From Stenotrophomonas aracearum (GTDB lineage: Bacteria > Pseudomonadota > Gammaproteobacteria > Xanthomonadales > Xanthomonadaceae), in the NCBI RefSeq assembly GCF_031834615.1, contig NZ_CP115543.1, forward strand, positions 2,243,001 through 2,307,000: DNA of 64,000 nucleotides, given 5' to 3'. The notes under the pieces are model-generated. The model did not search any database. It was not told the DNA's origin and saw only the letters and a list, made by a program, of their open reading frames with translations. Made by a program: the position numbers and the translations under genes. Shown in pieces: positions 28,030 through 36,727 of this stretch; the first letter of the stretch is position 1; each line of letters opens with the position of its first letter.

Positions 28030-31000
28030 TCACGGATCCCACCCCAACCCCTTCGGCGCACTGGCAAACCCCACCGCCCGCAATGCCTCGGTCACCGCAT
28101 CGCGACGCACCGGCTGGTCATCGATCAGCTCCAGCGTGAACGACACCCGCCGTCCTCGGCGCAGCGCAATCGCAAGCGCCTGAGCGGCCGCCGTCAACAC
28201 GGCATCGGCGTCGGCCGCATCGGCATCGAACCAGGTCAACAGCTGCCGGCCACCCTGCGCCAGGTACATGCGCAACCGGCCGCCACCGATCACCACGATC
28301 GCGCCAGCTCGGCGCACGGGTCGCAGTACCGCGCGGTGCGCAGGCCACGGCAGCACCGGGCCGAACGGGTTGGCAGGGTCCACCGCGGACAATCCGATGG
28401 TCGCACCCGGACCCTCCGGCACCTGCGCATCGGCCACCTCGCGCAACGCATCCACCAACCCTCGCTCGGCGAACTGCGCCCCGCCCATGCCCTCGACGAA
28501 CCGTCCACGCAGCACGCGGCCCGCATCCTCCATGCCGCGATACACCTGCACCAACGCGGGGAAGCCACCGGCAACACCCTCGGCGATTGCGGCGCCACGC
28601 GTCACGATGCCGTGCCGATCCAGCAGCCCTTCGGCCAGCGCTATGGCGCGCACGGTGTCGCTCGTGCCGGGACGCTGCACCAGCGACCAGCGCCCGGCCA
28701 GGGTGGCGCCGGAGGCCGCATCGCGAAGTGCGCCCAGCGCATCGTCGCTGCCCGGCGGATGCATCATCGCCCTGCCCCGCGCGTACCGCCCCTGCCTGGC
28801 CGAGCTGACCACGCGCGGCCGCACCGGGCGGGCGCCGGAAAGATGGCGTAGCGGCGTCCAGATATCGGTCGTGACCCGGCCCGCCCAGACCAGTTCCCAC
28901 AGTGCGTCGTGCAGTGCATCCGGATCGCTGCCTACCGCCTCCCCGCGGGCCGCGACGGCCGCCAGCAGCTGCCGTGCAAAGTAGGCGCCGCCATCGGCCA
29001 GCACCTGCAGGATGGCGGCCTGCAACGAGGAGGGTTCGAAGGACTCGACGGATGGCAGCGACTCCGCCGCAAGCTCCTGTGGGTGCAACGAGACCAGCCC
29101 ATCGTCCTCGCCAAGTTTGCCGTGTCCTGCCCACACCACGGTGCCGCTGGCGAGCAGTCCGTCCAGCATCGAGGGCGCGTAGTCGGTCACGCGCGCCGGC
29201 AGGATCTGGTTCTCCCAGGCAGACGCCGGCAGCGGTACACCGGCAAGCAGCTCCACCACGCGCAGCACGCCGTCGGCGCCCTGCAACGGGCCGTGCGCAG
29301 GCACCGCACGGGTACGTGTGGCCACCGCCGCGTCGGCAATCAGCGCCTGGCGCTGCAGCAACAACGCAACGTAGGCCTCGCGCGTGGCCGGCCGCGTGGC
29401 CTCGCGCGCCGCCTGCAGCGAACGCAGTCGCAGGCGTTGGAACACGCCCTCGCCTACCCATTCCCGGCGCGCCAACGACAGGGGTTCGGCCACCGCGTCC
29501 AGCCCGGCACGCTGCGCTGCACCGAAATGCCCCCCCAACACCTTGCCCTGTGCCGACAAGGCATCCAGTCCCGCATCCGCTACTGCCACGCCCAGGCCCC
29601 AGTGCTGCGCAGCGTCGGCCGTCGTGAACGGTGCATGGGTGCGCGCGTAGCGGCCCAGAAGGTCCCCAACAGGATCTGCGCTTTCCTTCAGGAATGCAGC
29701 AGGCAGCCCTTCGGGCAGCACCACGCCCAGCGCGTCGCGCAGGCGTGCGGCATCTTCCACCGCCGCCCAGCACGGGCGAGTGGCAAGCAGTACCTTGAAG
29801 GCGCGTTGTTCGCGCTGCAGTGCCAGCAGATGGGCGCGCGCCTTTGCGCCATCGGTCAGCCGCTGCGCTACTGCATCCTCGCTCATGGGCCCCAGCTCGC
29901 GCAGCAGGTCGGCCACGCCCTCCCTGCCCGTCGCCTGTCGCTGCGGTGCCAGGCGCTGAAGCTCCTGCCCCACCTGCTCCACCACGCCAGCATCCAGCAG
30001 TTCGCCCAGATCCACCTGCCCGAGCAGGTCGCCAAGCAAACCGGTGTCCAGCGACAACACCGACGCGCGACGCTCGGCCAGCGGGACGTCGGTGCCGTAC
30101 ATGAACTCGGCCACATAGCCGAACAGCAGGTTGGCGGCGAATGGCGACGGCACCTCGGTGGTGACCTCGGCGATCTCCACGCTGCCCTCGGCCAAGCGCT
30201 GCATCAACGCGTCGAGCGCATCCAGGTCATAGACGTCCTGCAGGCACTCGCGCGCGGTCTCGATCAGGATCGGGAAGTCCGGGTAACGCTGCGCGATGCC
30301 CAGCAGTTCGGCCGAGCGCAGGCGTTGCTGCCACAGCGGGGAACGGCGACCGGGCTTGGTCCGGGGCAGCAACAGGGCGCGCGCGGCGCACTCACGGAAG
30401 CGGGCCGCGAACAGCGCCGAGCTGCCGACCGACTGGTTCACCTCGCGACGCAAGCGTTCCGGATCGAACAGGAACAGCTCCGCGCCGGGCAGGCGCCCGG
30501 TGGAATCGGGAATGCGCAGGATGATGCCGTCGTCGCTGGCCACCACCGCCGGATCGATGCCCCAGCGGTCCTGGATGCGCCCGGCGAGGGCGAGCGCCCA
30601 CGGGTCGTGCACGCGACGCCCATACGGCGAATGCAGCATCACCCGCCAGTCGCCGGACTCGTCGCGGCAGCGCTCCACCACCAGCCGGCGGTCGGTGGGC
30701 AGCACGCCGGTGGCCTCGCGCTGTTCGTCCAGCAGGCCGACGATGTTGGCGATGGCGTTCGGCTGCAACCCGCAGCGTCGCAGGTCCTGCAGATGCGCGG
30801 GCGCGATCTCGCCGGTGGCAGCATCCGTGTCCATCGCCGCCAGGAAGGCACCCACCGCCTCGCCCAGCTCGGCCGGGCGACCCACGCCCTCGCCGCGCCA
30901 GAACGGCAGCCGCGCCGAACGCCCGGGCGCCGGGGTCACCACCACCTGGTCGTGGGTGATCTGCTCGATCCGCCACGACGTTGCACCCAGGGTGATCACA

Positions 31001-32748
31001 TCATTGACCCGTGACTCGTGCACCATTTCCTCATCGAGCTCGCCCACCCGACGCGAACCGGCGCGCTCCTCGCCTTCCGGCAGCATCACGCTGTACATGC
31101 CCCGGTCGGGAATGGTGCCGGCGCTGGTCACGGCCAGCAGCTTGGCGCCGGGCCGCGCGCTCAGTTCGCCGCTCTGCCGGTTCCAGACCAGGCGCGGGCG
31201 AAAGCCGGCGAAGTCGTCGGAGGGATAGCGCCCGGCCAGCATGTCCAGGGTCGCGTCGAACGCACTGCGCGGCAGGGTCACGTACGGCGCCGCGCGGCGC
31301 ACCGTGGCGTACCACTGCTCCACGTCCAGCGTGTCCATCGAGGCCGCGGCCACGGTCTGCTGGGCCAGCACGTCCAGGGGGTTGCGTGGCGGGTCGACCG
31401 CCTCGATCTGTCCCGCCAGCATCCGCTGGATCGCCACGGTCGCATCGATCAGGTCGCGCCGCGTGCGCGGATATACCAACCCGGTGGACGTGCCACCCAC
31501 CTGGTGGCTGGCGCGGCCGATGCGCTGCAGGGCGCTGGCGACCGACGGCGGCGCCGCAACCTGGATCACCAGATCGACCAGGCCCATGTCGATGCCGAGC
31601 TCCAGACTGGAGGTGGCCACGACGCAGCGCAGGCTGCCGTCCTTGAGCGACCGTTCGATTTCGCGGCGTTGTTCCTTCGAGACCGAGCCGTGGTGTGAGC
31701 GCGCGATCACCTCCGGACTGTCGAGCACGCGCGACACGGTGCTGCCGGTGAACGAGCCGTACTGCTCCGGTACCGCCGTGGGCACGGGGAGCCCGGCGGC
31801 ACGCGCAGTGCGGTCGGCGTACAACTCGTTGAGGCGCGCGGTCAGCTTTTCGGCCACCCCACGCGAATTGGCGAACACGATGGTCGAGCGGCGCTGCAGC
31901 ACCTGGTCCAGGATGCTGGCCTCCACATGCGGCCAGATCGACCCGGCGCGCGCGTGCCCGTCGTGCTCCCCGCCGGGTCCTGCCTGCGCCGGCAGGTCGG
32001 CCATGTCCTCCACCGGGACTACGATGCGCACGTCCAGCTGGCGCGGGCTGTCCGGGTCGACCACCGTCACCGGCCGGTCGCCCCCCAGGAAGGCCGCAAC
32101 CCGTTCCACCGGCCGCACCGTGGCAGACAGCCCGATGCGCTGCGCCGGCACCGGCAGCAGCGCGTCCAGCCGCTCCAGGCTGAGCGCCAGGTGGGTGCCG
32201 CGCTTGCTGCCGGCCACCGCGTGGATCTCGTCGACGATCACGGTGTCGACCTCGCGCAGCGTCTCGCGTGCCTGCGAGGTCAGCATCAGGAACAGCGATT
32301 CCGGGGTGGTGATCAGGATATCCGGCGGGCGCCGCACCATCCGCGCGCGTTCGGCGCTGGGCGTGTCGCCCGTGCGGACTGCGACGGTAAGGGTGACCGG
32401 CGGATCGCCGCGGCGCTCGCGCTCGGCATCCACGCCCAGCAAGGGCACCTGCAGGTTGCGCTGGACGTCGGCCCCCAGCGCCTTGATCGGGGAAATGTAA
32501 AGAACGCGTGTGCGCCGTGGTCCGGTGTCGTGCAGGCGCTGGCGGTACAGCTGGTCTATCGCGTGCAGGAACGCTGCCAACGTCTTGCCCGAGCCGGTGG
32601 GCGCTATCACCAGGGTGTGCTGGCGCTGGCCGATGGCCGCCCATGCCGCCGTTTGCACGGGCGTGGGCGCTGGGAAGGCCGAGGCGAACCAGTCGCGGGT
32701 GGCGGGTTCAAACGGAACGAGCGCGTGATGGGGAGGCGACTGTCTCAT
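28030..32748 (-). CDS. lhr: Lhr-type large DNA/RNA helicase
   Basis: 1572 residues from ATG 32748. Superfamily 2 helicase motifs are in the N-terminal 450 residues: Q-motif region (FPAPTPVQTAAWAAI), Walker A (APTGSGKTLAAF), DEIH box (VIVDEIHAVAGSKRG), SAT (GLSATVRPVERV) and motif VI (QRIGRASHQVGG). The Lhr-specific winged-helix and beta-barrel core and a long C-terminal extension follow, which gives about the length of E. coli Lhr (1538). Lhr enzymes unwind 3'-tailed DNA and RNA:DNA hybrids in DNA repair. No nuclease or phosphoesterase partner gene adjoins. It converges with the mocA-like gene across a REP. Confidence 0.93.
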   Translation of the reverse strand: MRQSPPHHALVPFEPATRDWFASAFPAPTPVQTAAWAAIGQRQHTLVIAPTGSGKTLAAFLHAIDQLYRQRLHDTGPRRTRVLYISPIKALGADVQRNLQVPLLGVDAERERRGDPPVTLTVAVRTGDTPSAERARMVRRPPDILITTPESLFLMLTSQARETLREVDTVIVDEIHAVAGSKRGTHLALSLERLDALLPVPAQRIGLSATVRPVERVAAFLGGDRPVTVVDPDSPRQLDVRIVVPVEDMADLPAQAGPGGEHDGHARAGSIWPHVEASILDQVLQRRSTIVFANSRGVAEKLTARLNELYADRTARAAGLPVPTAVPEQYGSFTGSTVSRVLDSPEVIARSHHGSVSKEQRREIERSLKDGSLRCVVATSSLELGIDMGLVDLVIQVAAPPSVASALQRIGRASHQVGGTSTGLVYPRTRRDLIDATVAIQRMLAGQIEAVDPPRNPLDVLAQQTVAAASMDTLDVEQWYATVRRAAPYVTLPRSAFDATLDMLAGRYPSDDFAGFRPRLVWNRQSGELSARPGAKLLAVTSAGTIPDRGMYSVMLPEGEERAGSRRVGELDEEMVHESRVNDVITLGATSWRIEQITHDQVVVTPAPGRSARLPFWRGEGVGRPAELGEAVGAFLAAMDTDAATGEIAPAHLQDLRRCGLQPNAIANIVGLLDEQREATGVLPTDRRLVVERCRDESGDWRVMLHSPYGRRVHDPWALALAGRIQDRWGIDPAVVASDDGIILRIPDSTGRLPGAELFLFDPERLRREVNQSVGSSALFAARFRECAARALLLPRTKPGRRSPLWQQRLRSAELLGIAQRYPDFPILIETARECLQDVYDLDALDALMQRLAEGSVEIAEVTTEVPSPFAANLLFGYVAEFMYGTDVPLAERRASVLSLDTGLLGDLLGQVDLGELLDAGVVEQVGQELQRLAPQRQATGREGVADLLRELGPMSEDAVAQRLTDGAKARAHLLALQREQRAFKVLLATRPCWAAVEDAARLRDALGVVLPEGLPAAFLKESADPVGDLLGRYARTHAPFTTADAAQHWGLGVAVADAGLDALSAQGKVLGGHFGAAQRAGLDAVAEPLSLARREWVGEGVFQRLRLRSLQAAREATRPATREAYVALLLQRQALIADAAVATRTRAVPAHGPLQGADGVLRVVELLAGVPLPASAWENQILPARVTDYAPSMLDGLLASGTVVWAGHGKLGEDDGLVSLHPQELAAESLPSVESFEPSSLQAAILQVLADGGAYFARQLLAAVAARGEAVGSDPDALHDALWELVWAGRVTTDIWTPLRHLSGARPVRPRVVSSARQGRYARGRAMMHPPGSDDALGALRDAASGATLAGRWSLVQRPGTSDTVRAIALAEGLLDRHGIVTRGAAIAEGVAGGFPALVQVYRGMEDAGRVLRGRFVEGMGGAQFAERGLVDALREVADAQVPEGPGATIGLSAVDPANPFGPVLPWPAHRAVLRPVRRAGAIVVIGGGRLRMYLAQGGRQLLTWFDADAADADAVLTAAAQALAIALRRGRRVSFTLELIDDQPVRRDAVTEALRAVGFASAPKGLGWDP

Positions 32749-32819
32749 TGACGTCCAGATTACCCGCAGGGGCGTAGAAATACTGATCACAACCCGCTGT
32801 TTACTGACCGGCCACCGCC

Positions 32820-33260
32820 ATGAACCGCCATCCGCATCCCGCCCTGAAAGTCGCCCTCTCCCTCGGTCTGTGTGTCCTGTTCGCGGGCAGCTCAACGGCG
32901 ATGGCGCAGTTCGCGCCCGTGCTCACCCCGCGTGCCACCGACATGCCGCGCCCGAAGGCCGCCAACAGCTGGCGCCTGGCGATCCATGACGCCGCCGAAT
33001 CGAACGGCACCGTGAGCTTCCGCATCTGGTTGCAGGAAGAGTCGCCGATGCACATCGACGTGCCGATCAGCGAAGGGGACTCCGAGACGCTGATTGCCAA
33101 CGCCGCCCGCGCCGCCATCAGTGCGCGACTGGGCGACCGCTACAAGGTCATGGTCGAGAACGGCGATGTAGTCGTCATAGAAGCCCAACGCGGCGCCCCC
33201 GACTTCACCGTAGAACTGCTACGCGACACGGCCCGAGACGTGCGGGTCGCAATAGAGTAG
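32820..33260 (+). CDS. Small exported protein of unknown function
   Basis: 146 residues with a signal peptide (to about residue 29, GSSTAMAQ). The mature part has a pattern of strands around VIVE/VELL segments and no known motif (SWRLAIHDAAESNGTVSFRI; NGDVVVIEAQRGAPDFTVEL). It is divergent from lhr, with starts only 71 nt apart. Its TAG stop is the head of a REP element. No function can be proposed. Confidence 0.8.
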   Translation: MNRHPHPALKVALSLGLCVLFAGSSTAMAQFAPVLTPRATDMPRPKAANSWRLAIHDAAESNGTVSFRIWLQEESPMHIDVPISEGDSETLIANAARAAISARLGDRYKVMVENGDVVVIEAQRGAPDFTVELLRDTARDVRVAIE

Positions 33261-33278
33261 CGACACGCCGCGCGTGTC
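33257..33278 (+). repeat. GTAG REP element supplying a stop codon
   Basis: GTAGCGACACGCCGCGCGTG and on: stem GACACGC/GCGTGTC with loop CGC. TAG (33258-33260) ends the small exported protein. Confidence 0.7.
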
Positions 33279-33329
33279 CCACGGAACCTCTGGGCTATGC
33301 TGGACCAACACCCCGCCCAAGCCCTACGA

Positions 33330-34283
33330 ATGCGCACCCTCTACCCTTCCATCATCCCCTATCGCGAACACACCCTCGCGGTAGATGCGCTCCACACCCT
33401 GCACGTAGAGGAATGCGGCACCCCCACCGGCATCCCGGTCGTGTTCCTGCACGGTGGCCCAGGCGCAGGGATCTCCCCGACGCACCACCGTTTCTTCGAT
33501 CCCACCCGTTACCGCATCGTCCTGATCGACCAACGTGGCAGCGGCCGTTCCACGCCGTTCGGCGAACTGCGCGACAACACCACCGCGCACCTGGTTGCCG
33601 ATATCGAAACCGTTCGCACCGAACTCGGCATCGACCGCTGGCTGGTCTTCGGCGGCTCATGGGGCTCCACCCTCGCCCTTGCCTACGCGCAGGCCCACCC
33701 CGACCGCGCCACCGGCCTGATCGTGCGCGGCGTCTACCTCGGCCGCGCAGACGAAAATAGATGGTTTGCCGAGGCCGACGGCGGCGCCCGCTGGATCTTC
33801 CCAGAACGCTGGGCGCGCTACGCCGCCTATCTGCCGGCGGACGAACACGGCGAGATGATCGAAGCCTACTGGAAGCGGCTCGACAGCGACGATCAGGCAA
33901 CCCGGATCGCGGCGGCGCAAGCCTGGCTCGGCTGGGAAGACTTCGCCGCCACGCTGGTGCATGACGTGGACGCCGTCTCCGACGCAGACCCGCTCGACAC
34001 CCTGGCCAAGGCGCGCATCGAAGCCCACTACTTCCGCCACAACGCGTTTCTCGAGCACGGCCAGCTGCTGCGCGACATCGACCGCATCCGCCACCTGCCG
34101 GGGGTGATCGTGCAGGGTCGCTACGACATCATCTGCCCGCCGCGCAGCGCCTGGGACCTGTCACAGGCATGGCCGGAGGCTCGCCTGGAGATGGTGCTGT
34201 CCGGCCACGGCGCCACCGAACCGGCTACGGTGGACGCGCTGGTGCGCGCCACCGATGCATTCGCCGATCAGGCGGCTGCGTAG
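33330..34283 (+). CDS. pip: Proline iminopeptidase
   Basis: 317 residues of the alpha/beta-hydrolase S33 family, cleaving N-terminal proline from peptides. Seen: oxyanion motif HGGPGAGISP, nucleophile elbow FGGSWGSTLALAY, Asp in GRYDIICP and His in SGHGATEP near the end. The length matches the Xanthomonas enzyme. ATG 33330 gives the usual start (MRTLYPSIIPYREHTLAV). It has no signal peptide, so it is cytosolic. Its last 16 nt overlap the end of the convergent OYE gene. Confidence 0.95.
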   Translation: MRTLYPSIIPYREHTLAVDALHTLHVEECGTPTGIPVVFLHGGPGAGISPTHHRFFDPTRYRIVLIDQRGSGRSTPFGELRDNTTAHLVADIETVRTELGIDRWLVFGGSWGSTLALAYAQAHPDRATGLIVRGVYLGRADENRWFAEADGGARWIFPERWARYAAYLPADEHGEMIEAYWKRLDSDDQATRIAAAQAWLGWEDFAATLVHDVDAVSDADPLDTLAKARIEAHYFRHNAFLEHGQLLRDIDRIRHLPGVIVQGRYDIICPPRSAWDLSQAWPEARLEMVLSGHGATEPATVDALVRATDAFADQAAA

Positions 34284-35401
34284 CTCGGGTAATCGATGTA
34301 ACCTTCCGCGCCGCCACCGTAGAAGGTGGTGCGGTCTGCAGTCGCGAGCGGCCAGCCGTTCTGCAGGCGGGCAACCAGATCGGGATTGCTGATGAAGGGC
34401 GCACCGAACGCCGCCAGGTCGATCAGGCCCGCATCGATCAGCTGCTCGGCACGCGCGCGGTCCAGGCCACCGGCCAGGATCAATGCGGTGTTCGGCAGGT
34501 TGCCGCGGATCGTGCGCAGCAGCGCCTGGAAGCCGGTTTCAGCGCCCCCAGCCATCACCTTCTCGCCCATCTGGTAACCGGACTGGTCCATCAGGTGCAC
34601 GTAGGCCAGCCCGCGCTGGCCGATCGCCTCGGTCAGCGCGCTGTAGGTACTGTCGATCCCGTCGTGCAGCGGCATGTCGAACAACTGACCGTATGGCGAC
34701 AGGCGAATGCCGGTGCGCGCCGCACCAATGCGGGCCACCACCGCGTCGATCACCTCCAGGGTGAAGCGAAGGCGGTTTTCCATGGTGTCGGCGGCGTACT
34801 GGTCGGTGCGGTCGTTGACCAGCGGGTTCATGAACTGCTCGAACAGGTAGCCGTTGGCGCCGTGGATCTCCACGCCGTCGAAGCCGGCCTCGATGGCGTT
34901 GGCCGCGGCCTGTGCGAACTCGCTGACGATCCGTGCGATCTCATCCGTTGCAAGCTGGCGCGGCGCGGGCGGCGCAACCAGCGCAGGTGTGCCGCTTTCG
35001 TCGTAACCAAAGGCCTGCGCGCCCATGGGCTGCTTCGAACTGGCGCTGACCGGCTGGCCGCCATCTGCCTGGATGGTCGGGTGCGAAACGCGGCCGACGT
35101 GCCACAGCTGGGCCACGATCTTCCCACCCACCGCATGCACGGAGTTGGTGGTCAGGCGCCAGCCCTCGATCTGCTCGGGGCGGAAGATGCCCGGATTGAA
35201 CAGGTATCCCTGCCCTTCCTGCGAGATCGGCGTGCCCTCGCTGACGATCAGGCCGGCCGTGGCGCGCTGGGCGTAGTACAGCGCGATGCGCTCGTCGGCG
35301 ATGTCATTGGGCGCGCGGGCACGGGTCAGCGGCGCCATCACCACCCGGTTGCGCAGTGGCGTGCCGGCGAGGTCGAACGGGGTAAACAGGGAAGCAGTCA
35401 T
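34268..35401 (-). CDS. Old yellow enzyme family NADH:flavin oxidoreductase
   Basis: 377 residues, an FMN-dependent TIM barrel. The typical motifs are MAPLTRARA near the start, QLWHVGRVSHP, EIHGANGYLFEQFMNP (FMN and substrate His/Asn) and NRLRFTLEVIDAV. Members such as NemA and XenA/B reduce electrophilic alkenes, nitro compounds and N-ethylmaleimide. A divergent LysR regulator starts 128 nt upstream, a common arrangement for stress-inducible OYE genes. The enzyme assignment is secure; the natural substrate is not known. Confidence 0.94.
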   Translation of the reverse strand: MTASLFTPFDLAGTPLRNRVVMAPLTRARAPNDIADERIALYYAQRATAGLIVSEGTPISQEGQGYLFNPGIFRPEQIEGWRLTTNSVHAVGGKIVAQLWHVGRVSHPTIQADGGQPVSASSKQPMGAQAFGYDESGTPALVAPPAPRQLATDEIARIVSEFAQAAANAIEAGFDGVEIHGANGYLFEQFMNPLVNDRTDQYAADTMENRLRFTLEVIDAVVARIGAARTGIRLSPYGQLFDMPLHDGIDSTYSALTEAIGQRGLAYVHLMDQSGYQMGEKVMAGGAETGFQALLRTIRGNLPNTALILAGGLDRARAEQLIDAGLIDLAAFGAPFISNPDLVARLQNGWPLATADRTTFYGGGAEGYIDYPSYAAA

Positions 35402-35496
35402 GGCAGGGTTCCTGGGGAGGGGCCCGACGGTGCGGGCAGGCGTCCATGCTAGGTAGATGCTGATGGAGCTACAATCCGGCCAATCGTCAAATCACA

Positions 35497-35513
35497 ATTG
35501 CGTAAATCGCAAT
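35497..35513. promoter_or_regulatory. Candidate LysR operator between OYE and LysR genes
   Basis: ATTGCGTAAATCGCAAT is an inverted repeat of 6 bp with a 5-bp spacer, 16 nt before the regulator's ATG. Position and symmetry suit a site for the adjacent LysR protein (autorepression and control of the divergent gene). Confidence 0.5.
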
Positions 35514-35528
35514 CATGGAGCCCAGCCG

Positions 35529-36461
35529 ATGCAGCTCAAGGCCCTGCGCTACTTCCTGATGGTGGCCAGCAACCGCAGTTTCCTGGCTACCGCCCGCCAC
35601 TTCCGGGTACCCGCGTCATCGGTGTCGCGCTTCATCGCCGGACTGGAAAAGGACCTGGGCCACCAGCTGTTCTATCGCAGCACCCGCGCGGTGCGGCTGA
35701 CCGAAGAAGGCGAACGTTTTCATCAGCAGGCCCGCGAAGCCATCGACCTGCTGGATGCGGCGGTGGACGATCTGGGCCACAACGAGGGCGCCCTGAGCGG
35801 GCGGCTGCGGATCAACGCCCCTGAAGCGTTCGGCCGCCTGCACGTGGCCCGCCTGATCGGCGCGCTGCAGGCCGAGCACCCCGCACTGGATGTCGAACTG
35901 CAGCTCACCGATGTCTTCATCGACCCGGTGCAGGAAGGCGTGGACATCACGGTACGGATCGGAGCGCAGGTCGACTCCGGGCTGATCGGGCGCACAGTGG
36001 CCGCGCAACGGCAGATCGTGGCGGCCAGCCCGGCCTACCTGGCCGCGCATGGCGTACCGCAAACACCTGCCGACCTGCTGGATCACCGCTGCCTGCTCTA
36101 CAAGGGCCAGTTCGGCACCCAGCGCTGGTATTTCCGGCAGGATGCCTCCGCCGCGTTCGAGGGCATCAATGTCAGTGGCCCGCTGTGCAGCAACAACGCG
36201 GAAGTGTTGCTGGACGCCGCGATGGAAGGTCGCGGCGTGGTGCTGTTTCCGAGCTGGCTGTATCGACAAGGCAGCTTTGAGCGTACGCAGCTGGTGCCAT
36301 TGCTCGGCACGTGGGAGGGCTCGGCAAGCGTCGAGAGCTCCTACATCCAGCTGTTGTCCCCCGAGAACAAGCTGCGCTCACGCAAGGTGCGCGAAGTGAC
36401 GGCATTCCTGTTGGACGGCTTTGGGTCACCTGCGTACTGGGATGAAGCTGCCGACACGTGA
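35529..36461 (+). CDS. LysR family transcriptional regulator
   Basis: 310 residues. N-terminal winged helix-turn-helix (ALRYFLMVASNRSFLATARH; PASSVSRFIAGLEKDLGHQL) and the typical YRSTRAVRLTEEGERF end of that domain are followed by a LysR substrate-binding domain of the PBP2 type. GGAG lies 8 nt before ATG 35529. It probably controls the divergent OYE gene and itself, sensing an electrophile or a related effector. This role is inferred from gene order. Confidence 0.93.
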   Translation: MQLKALRYFLMVASNRSFLATARHFRVPASSVSRFIAGLEKDLGHQLFYRSTRAVRLTEEGERFHQQAREAIDLLDAAVDDLGHNEGALSGRLRINAPEAFGRLHVARLIGALQAEHPALDVELQLTDVFIDPVQEGVDITVRIGAQVDSGLIGRTVAAQRQIVAASPAYLAAHGVPQTPADLLDHRCLLYKGQFGTQRWYFRQDASAAFEGINVSGPLCSNNAEVLLDAAMEGRGVVLFPSWLYRQGSFERTQLVPLLGTWEGSASVESSYIQLLSPENKLRSRKVREVTAFLLDGFGSPAYWDEAADT

Positions 36462-36502
36462 TGAAATCGGGACGACACGCATAAATGCGGATGCATGCTC
36501 TG

Positions 36503-36525
36503 GTAGGGTTGGTTCCCAAACAACC
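36503..36525 (+). repeat. GTAG REP element
   Basis: GTAGGGTTGGTTCCCAAACA and on: stem GGTTG/CAACC with a TTCCCAA-type centre. Its inverted relative lies at 36625-36647. Confidence 0.6.
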
Positions 36526-36624
36526 GCCGACCGTGTTGATCAGCGCGACGAACGCATGACCCACTCCGAAGGGCACGTTCCTTCCCGACGTCATGCCCCA
36601 ACAGATCGATGCACCGTTATCGGC

Positions 36625-36647
36625 GGTCGATTGGGATGCGACCCTAC
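36625..36647 (-). repeat. GTAG REP element, inverted partner
   Basis: Minus strand: GTAGGGTCGCATCCCAATCG and on: stem GGTCG/CGACC. Both elements of this pair continue into ACCGCCGA, so they belong to one subgroup. They flank 99 nt upstream of the patatin gene. Confidence 0.6.
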
Positions 36648-36727
36648 CAGCGCCGGCGAGCGGCAGGTCCCGCACTCTGCGGGTTTTACTGTGGACCCGC
36701 CTCCCCTTCTGGTGCCACGCTTGCGGC

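Larger units (their letters stand above)
36462..36727. other. Intergenic region with an inverted REP pair
   Basis: The 266 nt between the LysR and patatin genes contain two oppositely oriented GTAG elements and no supported gene. A promoter for the patatin gene probably lies right of 36650, but no clear hexamers were seen. Confidence 0.5.

Noticed and set aside
28909-31014. A 701-codon plus-strand frame
   Set aside because: It is a mirror of the lhr gene with low-complexity Arg/Gln-rich sequence and no start signals.
34169-35452. A 427-codon plus-strand frame
   Set aside because: It is antisense to the old yellow enzyme gene, whose motifs are unmistakable.
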